54,934 bases of DNA from Acanthamoeba lenticulata (lineage: Eukaryota > Discosea > Longamoebia > Acanthamoebidae): contig NAVB01000086.1 in the NCBI GenBank assembly GCA_002179805.1, forward strand, positions 1 through 54,934, given 5' to 3'. Positions 1-11,770 of this stretch are shown piece after piece (positions within the stretch are counted from its first letter, which is position 1; each line of letters begins with the position of its first letter). Under the pieces are notes generated by a model. It did no database searches. It was not told where the DNA came from and was given only the letters and a program-made list of their open reading frames with translations. A program made the position numbers and the translations under genes.

Positions 1-114
1 ATATGTTTTGAAAAAGGTGTATCAAAATACACCGAATTTCTGTGAATTGAAAAGAGCACATGCAAAAAAAAAAAGGAGGGTGAGAAGAGCGAAAGCGGCA
101 GAGCTCGCGGGCTT

Positions 115-1772
115 CTAAGCGCGAAAGAGAGAACCAGGGAAGGAGGAGGGAAAAAGCGTACATGTGTGGCTCTGCCGTACGAGGGCGTCCATCCTGGAGA
201 GGAGCCGCTTGACCTCTTCGCGGAGGGATTCGTTCTCCTTTCGCAGGTCGTCCTCAGAGCCGCCCTTGGCCTGCTGCTGGGAGAGCCTGCGAACCTCGTC
301 CTCCTGCTCCTGCTTGAGCTTGCCGATGGCCAGCCGCACCTTGTCCCGCATCGAAGCGGCCTCGTCCTCGGCCTTGGCCTGCAGCTGGGCCTTGAGGTCC
401 AGGATCTGTCGCTGCTGCTCACGGATGATGTCGGCTTCGCTCTTTGGCGTGGCTTCTCCGCTTTCGTTTTCGCTCTTTTGCATGGGCGCGCCGAGCTCGG
501 CGAGCTTCTCGCGGGCAAACGCCAGCTCGCCGCGCAGCTGGCGCATTTCCTCGTCGCGCTGCCGGTGCTTGTCGTTGAGCTCGCGCAGGTCCTTCACGAT
601 CTCCTGCTTGAGCTCGCGCAGCATGTCCTCACGCTCGTCCAGGTCGCGCTCGAGCTCGACGATCTTGAACTGGAGCCGCTTATTCTCCAGCTGCAGCGCG
701 GCCGCCGGATCGCTGCCGCCGCCGACGCCACCGCCTGCGCCGCCGTCCTCGCTCCCGTCGCCGGCGCTGGCCACGTTGCCGCTCCGCCCGACGAGGTCCT
801 CGTCCACCGCCAGCTGCGACTGCGACGACGACAGGACGCTGCGGCGGTTGGACCCGCTCTGGAGCGACAGCCCGCTAAGCTCGCGCGACAGGGCCGAGCT
901 GGCCGTGGCCGAGGAGGACAGCTGCGGCGCCGGCGCCGGCGGCTCGCTGTCTGCCTGGCGGCGGCCGCCGATCTCGAACTGGCGGCTCTGCTGCGGCGTC
1001 ATCGACTGGATGGCGCGACGTCCGGCGCCGCCCGGCGGGGTCGGCCGGGCGCCCGCGGTGACAAAGCCGGACGAGGCCGAGGCCACCAGCGAGGACGAGG
1101 CCGACGGGAGCGCGCCCATGCTGCCGCGCCGGAGGCTCGCGCTGCTCTCCGGGCCCACGCTCGCGCCGCTTCGGCTCTGGCGGATGAGGTGCTGCCGGTG
1201 GGCGTCGAGGTTGGCCACCCAATGGCGCATCTCGGGCTCCGAGGAGGCCAGCAGGACGTAGGTGCGCGCGGGCGTGATCACCTGGAACTCGCAGTTGCCC
1301 GCGCTCTGCACCGACGTGTGGACCACAAAAGGGTTTTTAGCACAAAATAAAATACGTAAAAAACAAAAAAAATGAAGAAAAATGAAACTCGACCTTGGTG
1401 CCCGAGTTGGTGGAAGTGGGCGTGGGGACGGCCGGGACGATGGCGCTGGCGGCCAGAATGTCGATGAAGCCCAGCGACTTGGTCAGCGGGTCATTCTCTT
1501 TTTCCAAGTAGTGCAGGCGGCTGCCGTGCAGCGTGAACCACCGCTTCTTGTAGCTCTTGCGCAGGCCCTTCTCGCCCAGCTTTAGCAGCCAGCCCTCCGC
1601 CTGCAACAACCCCCATACCAGACAAGCCACCGTGAGGAATCGAAATCGATTGCAAAACGCATTGTCAAATCTCAAAATCAATCTTTGGCGCGGCAAGCCA
1701 ATCAAAATTAAAACGGAAGAAAACGAAAGGGCGAGCTGGTACCGTCTCTAAGGAGGACCCGTCCGTTTGCAT
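115..1772 (-). CDS. PH-domain protein with C-terminal coiled coil
   Basis: Start chosen at the ATG at 1772, because exon 1 (about 10 codons, MQTDGSSLET) splices at gtacc near 1742 to an acceptor ending ttgttgcag near 1600 and joins in phase 0 to AEGWLLKLG, the typical first strand of a pleckstrin homology domain. A second intron near 1330-1390 splits the PH domain. The last helix is recognisable by the W in RHWVANLDAHRQHL. Next comes a Ser/Gly/Ala-rich linker of about 130 residues, then about 150 residues of Glu/Lys/Arg/Leu heptads that should form a coiled coil. The likely role is a membrane- or phosphoinositide-recruited scaffold; this is inference from domains only. The 3' end is uncertain: the frame stays open to 115, but a donor near 160 (ACATgtacgc) could splice to an acceptor near 16 and stop immediately after QSHT. 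Confidence 0.75.
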
Positions 1773-2155
1773 GCTCAAGATGGGCCTTGCCCCAAGACAA
1801 TCGACTTTGACTTGTGCGCCTTTTCTCCTTGTCCCGCTTGCTTTCTCTTTGGTGCAATTTATTACGGAGACAGCTCCAGCCCAATCATAAAAAGGTTTGC
1901 CTTCCTGTGTCACGACAGGAAGAATGTCTGTCATGCAGTCATCTGCCCGAGTTCCGGGCTTACTGAAATGTACCAAATTGCATGGTCAAGTGCCAACTTC
2001 GGGCGCGTTCCCCCGATAGCTGATCCCTCCATTTTTTTTCTTGTCATTGCTTGCAGCGAATGGAGGTGTGGGGATGGTAGAAATAAGAGCCTGTGCTGGG
2101 GAACAGTAGTCAAGCAATCAACAACATCGCAACAACATCACAACAACATCTCACA
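1773..2155. other. Divergent intergenic spacer
   Basis: About 380 bases between the start of the minus-strand PH gene and the start of the plus-strand AAA ATPase gene. It presumably holds both promoters. Short open frames exist on both strands, but none resembles a protein and no RNA gene is visible. Confidence 0.4.
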
Positions 2156-3363
2156 ATGCAGACAGTCATCGCTCACCATCAGCTCCCCACGGACAAGGCC
2201 GATCAGGCCTTCCGCTCGCTGCCCGTTGCTTGCGGCCTTCACCGGCAGATGCAGGCCAAGACCGGGGTCACGATGCTCGAGATCACCCCCACCAACAACC
2301 TCTACAGCATTGTCGGCCGCTATGTCGCGCTCCATGGCAACAAGACCACCGAAGGACACTCGCACAGCTGGGCCGTGGCCGATACCACTCGCCAAGGCGG
2401 CGAGCCCGACTTCGGTGGCGGCTCTGACGACGAAAGGATTCCAGAGGAGAAGGAGGTGGTCACACTGAGCCTTGGCCTGGGCCAGCACGAGATCACCTAT
2501 GAGGGTAGGCTCATTCGCGTCCTCCATCAGTCGCTTGGCAATCCGATTGATGGAGGCTGCGGCCCGACTCTGTACAAGTCGCTCGTCCTCTTCATCGACG
2601 GCCACCACCAGCAGGCCACGCTGTCGGCCTTCTGCGAGCACGTGCTTGCGTGGAATTTGGAGAAGGGCGACCAGCGCTACAACATCTACATGTGGAAGCC
2701 GCAACACCAGTTCTGGTTCAAGGTGGCCACCAAGCGCATCCGGCCCATCGAAAGCGTCATCCTCCCCGAGGACATCAAGGCTTCGGTGCTCGACGACCTG
2801 ACCGAGTTCAGCTCGCGCTCGACGGCGCGGTGGTATGCGCACCACGGCATCCCCTACAAGCGCACCCCGCGATCACAGACGATAGCCTGCAGACATGCGT
2901 GCACGATGCGCCTGCCCGCTCGCTGATCGTGCTTGAGGACATCGACGCCCTCTTCGACGAGAACCGCGACAGCAAGAACGCCGGCACGTCGCTCACGTTC
3001 TCGGGTCTGCTCAACGCGCTCGACGGCGTGTGCAATCCCGAGGGTCAGATCTTCATCCTCACGACGAACCACATCGAGCGCCTCGATCCTGCCCTCATCC
3101 GGCCCGGCCGCGTAGACCTTCGGGTGCACTTCACCACGGCCACGCGAGCGCAAGCCACCGCGCTGTTCCGCCACTTCTACCCCGACGCGACTGAGGCGCT
3201 GGCCGACCAGTTCGCTGAGGTCATCGCCGAGAGGTATCCCGCCAAGGACGAAGGGGAGCCGGGTCTCGGCCTGAGCATGGCCGCCCTCCAGCAGCTGTTC
3301 ATCGTCTGCCGACGGAACTCAGCGGACGAAGCTCTCGAGCGAGCCCGCACGTTCGTCTTCTAA
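2156..3363 (+). CDS. BCS1-like AAA ATPase, P-loop segment missing
   Basis: The N-terminal half (2156 to about 2865) ends in RWYAHHGIPYKR, the junction that precedes the AAA core in Bcs1-type ATPases. The C-terminal half (from about 2868) has the Walker B LIVLEDIDALF, the sensor/second-region sequences LTFSGLLNALDGV and ILTTNHIERLDPALIRPGR (arginine finger region), and a typical C-terminal helical lid. Between them, the family always has the GPPGxGKS/T P-loop and about 35 further residues. Here the sequence jumps directly from PYKR to ITDDSLQTCVHDAP, and the two halves lie in different frames. No intron-like sequence separates them. So the gene is either a pseudogene or affected by an assembly deletion. 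No N-terminal transmembrane helix of the mitochondrial BCS1 type is obvious. Start: ATG at 2156, with an in-frame upstream codon at 2093 also possible. Confidence 0.8.
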
Positions 3364-3490
3364 GCTGGTGAAGATAAGAACAATATTAAAAAAAAAAACT
3401 GCAAAACTATTATTTTTGATTTATTTATTCTTTTTTTACTTGGTTGGGCATCATCAAGGGTAATGCCCAGGGAGTTGTATGATCATTATG

Positions 3491-5638
3491 CTAGGACGAC
3501 GTAGAGACGGTGCCAAAGTAGCGATCGCCAAAGTTGCCGATGCCGGGCATGATGTAGAACTTCTCGTTCAGGTCCGTGTCCATCGCGCTCGTCACGATGT
3601 GCACCTGTTTTACATATTTGCTCGGTCATTGGCGCATAACAGTGAAATAGACGACGAAAGCACGCACCTTGGGGAACGTGTAGGAGAGGGAGTGGAGGCC
3701 CTGCGGGGAGGCGATCAGCGTCGCCACGAGGATGTTCTCCTCCGGCACGTCGTGGTCCAGCAGCACTCGAATCGCCTGTTTCGTTTTGCGCGTTTGGCAC
3801 CACCAGAGTCAGGCGCAGGCCTCTCTGCAGCGGCCCCACGAAAGGGAAGGAGGGGAGAGGGCACACCATCTTGAGGGACTCGCCGGTGGCGAGCATGGGG
3901 TCCATGACGATGACCTTGTACTCGCTGAGCTTGCGCGGCATCTTGTAATAGAAGAGCTCGGGCCGCTTCTGGCCGTGGGACTGGATGAGGATCTTGCCGA
4001 TGGGGGCGCCGATGAGGACCTCGCGGACGGCCTCCTCCATGGCCTCGCCGGCGCGCATGACGGAGATGAAGGCGACGCGGTTCGTGACGTCGCGGATGTC
4101 GTAGCCCGTGTAGGGATCGGCGCCGGGCACGGGCGTGGCGACCGCCTTCTCGGGGTAGACGACGTTGGGCAATTGATTGAGCACTTCCTCAATCACCAGT
4201 CGCGAGAGGCGGTTGGAGAAGAAGACAAAGTCGCCGAGCGGCGTCTCCCGGTCGCGGATGATGGTGTGGAGGGCCTTCAGGTGCTCGGTCTGCTCCATGA
4301 TGTGGATGTTGGCCGGGATCGAGGTCCACTGCGGCAGCTTCCGGCTCAGCTTCGGGTCGAACCCGCGCTCCTGCAGCGTGAGCTCGATGTGCTTGCAGAT
4401 GATGTTGATGGCCACCTCGTTCTTGATCCCCTTTGGGATGATGAGGTCGGCCCACTGCATGGTGGGCTTCACAAAGTCCTCGTGGGCCGGCTTCACAAAC
4501 TTCTCGTACTGCTGGATGACGCCCATCACGTCCCGCCCGCGCTCCGCAATGTCCCTCCTGACTGCAATTCCGCAAATACCATACCACCACGGTAAGCATT
4601 CCCGCCATTCCACTCACTTTACACTGGAATGTTTGGAACGCATCACGTACTGCGGCGAGAGAGGCGGATGTCGGCGTCCTCGTCGACGAAGATCTTGATG
4701 TCCATGAGGTCCCGGACGTCCTTCTCGTGGAAGGAGAGGATGCCCTCGAACAGGATCACGTCAGCGCCGTAGAGGGTCTTGGTCACGTTCGTCCGTTTGT
4801 GCGTCTTGAAGTCGTATGTGGGCACGTCGACCTTCTTGCCCTCCTTGAGCTGCCGCAGGGTCTGCTTCACCAGCTCCCAGTCAAACGCCTCTGCAGCCAC
4901 GCCCACAGGTTGGTTAAGGTGGCGCTCGACGTCACGCCTGTTCCTGGCTGGAATGCTTGGAATGCCACACACGGACATGGTGGTGTGCTCTGCCAGGGGT
5001 GGGAGCAGAGTACCCGGGTGGTCAAAGTTGTAGCTCTTGGCGTCCTCAGTCGGGTCGAGGCTGCGATAGAAGTAGTCCAGCGACAGGTGGGCCACCCACT
5101 GCACTCGCAGGCGACTGTGCGCGCGCGGGAACACCAGTGCAGTTGTGGGCGAGTGTTAAAAGATGGACCCAGGGGGGCGGCCGAGCAGAGGTAGATGGTT
5201 CATGCTGGTGGGTGGTGGTGAACGAAGAAGAAGAGCAGGAGTAGGAGGAGAAATGGGTGTTCACCTCACGATCTCGCGGCACACGGAGCTCTTGCCCGAT
5301 GCTGTGCCACCGGCGACGCCGATGACGAGCGATTGCAAGCGGCGGCCGTCCTCAACATCGCTGTACCACGGAGGGCGACCTAAGATGTGGCCACGACCGC
5401 GAGGGAAAGTAGAGTTGATTTGTTTGTGGGGACATCAGAGCAGGCGGAGATTGCCAGGTAAGAGTGATGGAAATGAGCGATAATTTATGACACTAGACGT
5501 AAAGGAGCATACTGTACCCATGGTGAAGGTGTATTTCTTCAGGTGGGCCTTGCCTGGCGCAGTGCCGGGCCGAATCACGCTCTGACGGGAGCGATCAGGC
5601 GACAAAGTCGTGGACGGGGACACGATCGTGGCTTCCAT
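3491..5638 (-). CDS. Uridine kinase-uracil phosphoribosyltransferase fusion (UCKL1-like)
   Basis: A bifunctional pyrimidine-salvage protein on at least seven exons. Exon 1 begins at the ATG at 5638. The next exon (about 5270-5400) carries the P-loop [14 protein letters not shown] of uridine-cytidine kinases. Following exons encode [23 protein letters not shown] and [11 protein letters not shown], all standard for uridine kinase (ATP/GTP + uridine or cytidine to UMP or CMP). After the intron near 4570-4650 comes the UPRT-like part: [73 protein letters not shown], the PRPP-loop region [13 protein letters not shown] and, in the last exon, [10 protein letters not shown]. Splicing [15 protein letters not shown] to [17 protein letters not shown] gives an ordinary C-terminus. 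This architecture is known in animals, plants and protists. The UPRT half of the family is often catalytically doubtful. Confidence 0.9.
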
Positions 5639-5822
5639 GGCTACGGCACTCCTTCTGTTGTAGTTGGGCTGTTGTTGGATTCAAAATGCGGCTGTGTTGG
5701 CGGCCTGCAGCCAACAAATGCGTCAATGCACAGAAGCCCAACAAAGCAAAATGATGTCAATTTCTTCCGACGTCCCCTTTTCCTGCAGTTTTTCTTGTTT
5801 GCACGCGGGCAAAATCCTGAAC

Positions 5823-6677
5823 ATGGAAAGTGACTTCATGTGGGGCGATGAGTGGCAGCCCAAGGCCTCTGCAGGCTTCGCACGCCCTCTAAGAGCACGA
5901 GATGCTGCAGTACTAGCACAACCAGCTGCACCTCAGCCCTTTTCGCCCTTATGGCACAACTCTCCAACGCCACAACCTTCCCCCCTCCTTGCCCAGCGTG
6001 CACCGACCTTCAACGGCGTCTTTGTGCTGCTGTGCCTGAACCTGGGCCTCTTTGTGGCCCACTACGTTCTGAGCGCACGCACCATGCGCGATCTCTACCT
6101 GTCTCAGCGGGATCCAGGCCCGCTCCAGCTGATCACGTCACTTTTCTGTCACAGCTCCTACGCACACCTTTCGTCCAACCTCTTCTTCGTCTTTGTCTTT
6201 GGCCGGATTGTCGAAGAGCGTCGAGGGCCATGGGGCGTCGTTGGCGTCTTCCTCAGCTGTGGCGTGGGTGCCAACCTGTTCACCCTCCTGCTGGCGCAGC
6301 TTATGTCCACCACGCCAGGTTCGGTGTCCGTCCTTGGCAGCCTTTCTTTCACATCGTGAGACGAGCTCACCAAGGCCAACGTGCCACCACCAGATGACGT
6401 GGTGGTCTACTACCTGGGCGCCAGTGGAAGCGTCTTCGGGCTCTTTGTGGTGTCCGTCCTCGACCGACTCTCCCTGCAGCCGCGCGCCCTGGTTGAGGTG
6501 CTCGTGCTGGGTCAGTTTGTGCTCAACCAGATCGTGAACGAGGCCCAAAACATGGTCGGCGGCGAGGCCTCGCCGTCAGCTCGCAACGTGAACCGTGTGG
6601 CTCACTTGGGCGGCGCGGTGGCGGGCGTGGTCGTCTGCCTCCTTCTCATGCGGTGGCGGCGCTTGCAGACCCGATGA
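5823..6677 (+). CDS. Rhomboid-family intramembrane serine protease
   Basis: Two exons joined over a 75-base intron (about 6319-6393; the phase-1 junction gives TTP-DDVVVYYL). The protein has a Pro/Ala-rich cytoplasmic N-terminus of about 60 residues, then at least five hydrophobic segments. Catalytic features are visible. The HSSYAHLSSN loop matches the conserved His/Asn-containing second membrane segment. The serine sits in GASGSVFGL (GxSG). The partner histidine is in RVAHLGGAVAGVVV. Rhomboids cleave single-pass membrane proteins inside the bilayer, but substrates cannot be inferred here. The organelle is undetermined; the small core is compatible with Golgi/endomembrane or plastid-type rhomboids. 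ATG 5823 was chosen because upstream in-frame codons (5664) give an unlikely Cys/Gln-rich lead. It is divergent from the uridine kinase gene. Confidence 0.85.
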
Positions 6678-7007
6678 CATCAACGCTAGGCGTAGGTTTG
6701 CACTGAAGGGCCAATCCAATTCTTGGAAGCCGTGTTGCTTGAGGCTCCGCGCCAATAAAACCTTGTATCCACCAAGGACGAGACAGACCGCAGGAAAGGC
6801 CCCGCAGTAACCTGCGAACGACTGCTCTTGGCGTATTCCACACAACAGGGGCCAGCAGTACGACCGAGACCACAGCGGCTATCTGTGGTATCATGTGCCA
6901 TCTTCCCTGTACCGACTCTCCTTTATGTGGCTAATTCGATTCATTGCGTAATCAGCCAAGATAGCCTCTTACCTTTTCCTTTCGCGCTACCCAGAACTAT
7001 CCACAAG
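6678..7007. other. Intergenic spacer
   Basis: About 330 bases after the rhomboid stop codon with no convincing coding or RNA gene. The rhomboid 3' UTR and the promoter of the small interrupted ORF downstream presumably lie here. Confidence 0.35.
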
Positions 7008-7400
7008 ATGGAAGCACCAAACCAGAGAACTTCTTCTTTGGCTTCGAGACCCTGATGGCCACTGCCCAAGACCTCCTCCGGCACCTTTGACGCTTCTACC
7101 TCTGCAATCCCTCATGATGAGGCCGATCAGCGCCTTAGTGAGGAAGAGGAGGAAGTGCCTTTTGTCAAGAGCAGCTTCTCCACGATCGTGTTGCCAACAC
7201 CGGCCCTTGCTACTACTAGTGGTGTTTCGTCCGTGCCTGGTCTTCTCTACGCCGTGACGGCTGCCGGTCTGCCCAGCACCAGCTTCTACATTCATCCGCC
7301 TCCAGCTTCGTTACGTGCTGCAGTAGAGGCATTTGCAGTTTGTGCCGACACATCCGAGTTGGCAGAGGCATTGGCTCTCATCCAACACCACTTTGCTTGA
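7008..7400 (+). CDS. Small Ser/Ala-rich ORF interrupted by an in-frame TGA
   Basis: From the ATG at 7008 the frame reads MEAPNQRTSSLASRP, then TGA at 7053-7055. The same frame then stays open for 114 more codons to the TGA at 7398. It passes an acidic stretch (EADQRLSEEEEEV), VPGLLYAVTAAGLPSTSFY, and a C-terminal helix ending ALALIQHHFA. No GT lies between the ATG and the TGA, so an intron starting in that stretch cannot remove the stop. The true start may instead be upstream with an intron ending at cccaag near 7067, or the gene may be broken. I do not recognise the protein. The gene is convergent with the LRR gene downstream, whose stop lies only 85 bases away. Confidence 0.4.
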
Positions 7401-7484
7401 AGGCGCCTTCGTTCTTTTTAATCTAATTTTTTATAAAATTAATAATAATAAAAATTACTAATTCGTTTTATTACTGGCCAGCCC

Positions 7485-10400
7485 CTACTGCTGTTGTATC
7501 TGCAGCTGGCGTGAAGTCGATCGACGGCGCCACCAGCGGCTGATCTTCCGGAAGAAGAGCTTGGCCAAGGGCCACACCATGCAGCAGAAGAGAAGGACGA
7601 GCATGATCACGTTGAGCACCAGCACGAGGGCCACGAGCACGAGCGTGTACTTGTCGGTGATGGTCAGCACGTCCTCGCCAACGGCCGACAGGCGCGCCTC
7701 GGCCATGGAGTGGAGCTGGCTGTAGGAGCGCCACAGGGTCTGCGTGACAAAGGTGAACAGCACGGTCCCGATGGCCAGCTCCTCGAGCTGGTTGTCGTGG
7801 GCTGCCGCGAAGGGTTTGGTGAGGTGCTGCGCGACCAGCGCGATCCACAGGACGAGGATGATGGCCGCCGCGCGGAACGGCGTCGTCTGCGGCACGACCG
7901 AGATGAGAATGGCCAGCACCAGTCGCCGCATGAGCATCACCAGCTCGAACCAGTACCTGTTCGCGCGCATGTGGGTCAATAATGAGAATAAAATAAAATA
8001 AAATAAAAAATGAAATCAATAAATAAAAAATGAAAAAGAGAGAAGATTTACATCGAGGGCCGGTAGCAGTAGTAGAGGTTGCCCAGCCAGTACTTGACCC
8101 GCCGCTCGTGGGAGTGCCGCCGGAAGGCGAACAGCAGGGAGGCGAACAACAGCGGGATGCCCGCCACGTAGACCGCGCTCGACACGGTGGCCATGATCAT
8201 GAGCGTCCTCCACTGCGTGTCCCTGAAGAGCGCACAAATAGAAACGTCAGGAGGACAGCTGTGAACGCGAGCCCCGAAAGAAAAAGCACGAAGCAAGAGC
8301 GAAACATGTACAAAGAGCAGCGGAGCCAGGGCAGCCTGTTGAGGTAGCTTTCGCCTGTGGCGGGCTCCACCGGGCAGTTGAAGACGGCCAGCGTGCGGTT
8401 GGACAGCTCAAAGTAGAAGAAGTAGAGAAAGTACATGAAGGCGTAGATGCCCCAGTGCCACGGCCGCGGCTCCCACTCGGCCGGCGCCGCCGTCGACGAT
8501 GGCGACGACGACGGCGACGGCGACGACGGTGTCGGATCAGAGGGCACCACCAACTCACGCACCGTCGCGTGAAGCGATGGCACAAGGACGTCCGCGCCAT
8601 CAGCCGAGGCCTCGGGCGTCAGCTCCCGCTGGTCCTGGCGGGGAGACGCCGCCTCGTCATTGTCGTCTTTGCCGTCGTCGCGTAGAAGCGGCACAGCATC
8701 GGCGGCGGTGGCAGCGGCGATGGCGTCAGCAGGTCGGCGGCGCTGCCGAAGCCAGAGGAGGCCCGTGCGGAGCAGCACGATGAGGCCGATCAAGAGCGTG
8801 AGGGCCGGGAGCACGAGTAGGTAGGCCAGCAGGTTGAGCACGGGGTCGCCCAGGAAGTGGAACAAGCACTCGGCGCCGGTGCCCGACGTGCTCAAGTTGC
8901 TGATGTTGAGCCATCGCATGCCGTTGGCCATGGCCCACTCGGGCCACAGGCTGTTGAGCGACGACGTCGTCTGCACAAAGACGAGCAGGATCTTGAGCGT
9001 GCCCGAGTCGAGGATGATGGCCCCGACCTGCCTCAGCTTCGTGTACAGCCGGTTGCGGTAGACAAACAGGTAGGCCAGGAGGGCCGCCAGCGCGACCACG
9101 CCCACGCCCGCCGTCGTGGCCACGATCGTCGTCAGCGTCATGTCGCACGCGAGGCACCGCCCGCGACTGGCGAAGTAGCATTCGCCGTCGGACTCGGCCG
9201 GGCACTTGCATCGCGAGCACAGCCGGCCTGCGCGTATGTGGTCAGTTTTAGTTATTATTTATTATTATTTATTTGTTTTATTCGTTTTATTTGACGTGCC
9301 TTCAGCGCCCGGGCTGCAGAGGCTGCACGACAGCGGCTGGCCGTAGGTGAGCGAGCAGTTGCTGTGCGGGTTGCAGCCGCTCGAGCTCCCGTCCACCCCA
9401 AAGTCGCCGCACGGGAGCATCATCATCAGCGACGCTGCAGACGGACGTGCACGCGCGTGTGTGCGTGTGAGTCCCGGACCCGAACGCGTCACTGCGATCA
9501 GCGTACAGTCATTGAAGACGGGGTAGAGGCCGCGCTGCCACGAGACGGTGTTGCCGCCGGCGCTGCAGTTGGCGTGCGGCGGACAGGCCAGGCACCGGTC
9601 GGGCGGCATGCCCCAGTGGCCGCGCGCGCACGAGCACGCGTTGTAGCCCAAATACTCGGGCGACGTCGAGAACTCAAAGTAATAGGGCGGGACCGTGGTG
9701 AGCGTCGGGCAGTAGAAGATGCGGCCGTCGTCGACGTCTATTTTGGACTTGTCGACGACCCACCACGGCTCTGTGCCACTGCCATTGGCTTGCATTCTCG
9801 TGTTGCCTGGTAACTCCCCCAGCCCACGTCAGCACCGCATGCCCCCCGAGCCTGACGTCAGCACAGGTCAGCATGGGGAGAGGCTTCTGACCCTTGATGG
9901 AGAGGTAGACGAGGTCGGCGTTCTGCTTGACCAGGGTGTCGTTGACGGCGCCCTCCAGGAGCGGGTTGTTGCTAAAGTCCAGCATCGCCAAGGACCCGTA
10001 CTGGTGGAAGACCAGGCACAAGAAGGGCTTTAGTCGGTCTCATGAGGAAGAAGAAGAGGAGGAGGCGGGCGCACGCCGGCAACCCCGGGAATGACGCCAG
10101 AGAGGTTGTTGTTGTCCAGCAGCACGATCTGCAGCGAGTAGAGCGCCGCGCTGTTGTCGTCCCAGGGGATCGGCCCCTCCAGGTTGTTGTTGGAGAGCAC
10201 GAGCCGCGCCAGCACGCTCAAGTCGAACAATCCCTTTGGGATTGGGCCTGGGCACATGGGCGCGCATTGCACTCGAGTGAGTCGGCCAGTGCACACCACA
10301 TGAAGAAAATGAAAAGGATGAGGGGAGGAGAGGGGGGGGGGGGACCGCGCACCGGTGAAGTCATTGCCGGCAAAGGAGAGCCACAGGTTGTTTTTGGTGA

Positions 10401-11538
10401 GCTTGATGCTCCACTCCTGAGGCAGGCTGCCCGAAAGCTTGTTGTCCGAGACGTCCTGTCCGAATGTTTGTGTTTTTTTTGTTTTTTTTTGTTTTTTTAT
10501 GTTTGTTTTAAGAAAATTGATTTTTAAAAAACTCTGGGGCGTACCAGGTAGGAGAGTGTGTTGGAGACGAACAGCTCGGGCATGGGACCCGTGAGGTTGT
10601 TGACGCTGAGCAACAGCGTCTGGAGGTTGTCGGCGGTGACGCAGGCGAGCGACTGCGGGATGCTGCCGTACAGGTTGTTGCTGTGCAGGTTCAAGTACAT
10701 CAGGGTCGGCAGGTGGCCTGCACAGACAAACGGCCGCGCGTCAGCCATCGGTCGGGTGTTGGCGACAGACCAAGAGGCCAAGAGTACCGAAGCTCTCTGG
10801 GATGACGGAGGTGAACTGGTTGTTGCTCAGGTTGATCTCGCTGAGCCTGGGCGTGTCCAAGACCGACCCCAGGGCGGGGAGCTCGCCCGTGAGCGCATTG
10901 TTGGGAAGCCAGAGGCGCTCGAGGTTGCACAGCTGCACGAACGACGTCGGCAGCTCGCCAACGAGGTTGTTGCCGTCGAGGATGAGGCTCACAAAGACCT
11001 CTGGCAGTTGCGCATGACAGCTCACACCAAACCACGAACAGAAGTCGTCTCCCGAGCCCCAGCAGGTCGTGTTGTTGGTGTTGTCGGCACACCGCCGGAG
11101 CCACGACGTGGGGCCGCCCGTCGCGTGATAGAACTCCAGCAGCCGGTCTCGCGTTGTTTCCCCTGTGCGTGTGTGAGGCTCGGCGCGGACGCCTCAAAAA
11201 GGGGGCAGGAACAAAGCAAAAGAACGAAAGCGACACGAGGCAAAGAACGAAAGCGACGCACAGCTGCAGGGACAGGCCGGTCGGGCGCTCTTTGTACAGT
11301 TGTATGTCATCACGTCAAACGGCTGCTGCTGAACCCCGCGCAGGGTTTCCGGTTTGTGCAATGCGTGGCGAAGGTCGGCAGGTGTGCGGTTGGCCGGCCA
11401 CAGAGAGGAGGCAACATAGGAAAACGAGGACAAGTCACCTGGTGGGTTGTCGAAGTGAGGGGCCGCGGAGTGTGTAGTAGCTGCGAAAAAAAGGATGAAG
11501 ACGAGCGCGGAGACACCAGCTCGTCGCACGCTGCCCAT
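7485..11538 (-). CDS. LRR / Cys-rich / multi-pass membrane receptor-like protein
   Basis: Many exons. ATG at 11538 begins a signal peptide (MGSVRRAGVSALVFILFF, cleavage near THSAAP). Plant-type leucine-rich repeats follow, e.g. LPEVFVSLILDGNNLVGELP, LERLWLPNNALTGELP, LSEINLSNNQFTSVIPESF, LMYLNLHSNNLYGSIPQSL, LARLVLSNNNLEGPIP. Next is a Cys-rich region with EGF-like spacing (NACSCARGHWGMPPDRCLAC, HANCSAGGNTV, SNCSLTYGQPLSCSLC, LCSRCKCP), then about 8-9 hydrophobic segments. The first is MTLTTIVATTAGVGVVALAA, and others include LNLLAYLLVLPALTLLIGLI, WGIYAFMYFLYFFYF, FRAAAIILVLWIALVAQHL and LVLVALVLVLNVIMLVLLFC. A long Asp/Ser/Pro loop near 8480-8720 is probably cytoplasmic. The protein ends in RRSTSRQLQIQQQ. 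Function is not determined; it looks like a surface sensor or channel-like protein. Several introns contain long C runs on the sense strand. Confidence 0.75.
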
Positions 11539-11770
11539 CTTCTCCTTCTTGTGGCAATAATTATGTCCAATAATTCTCACATTTAAAGGGAAAAAAATTA
11601 AAGGAAATGCGGTTCTCAGCGCGAAAAAAAAGAGCCTCATGTTGCTCTCGTGTGCCTCTTCCTCACCACCCTTTGTGCACTTCAGCCCTGCCACTGCTCA
11701 CACGCATCTTCCGGTGATCCTTCATTTTACTTCTACAGTTACACGCAGTCCAACCAGGCGCGCTGGTTTT

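Noticed and set aside
3732..4595. 287-codon plus-strand frame
   Set aside because: Antisense of the UPRT part of the uridine kinase fusion; repetitive Glu/Asp/Val/Gly composition.
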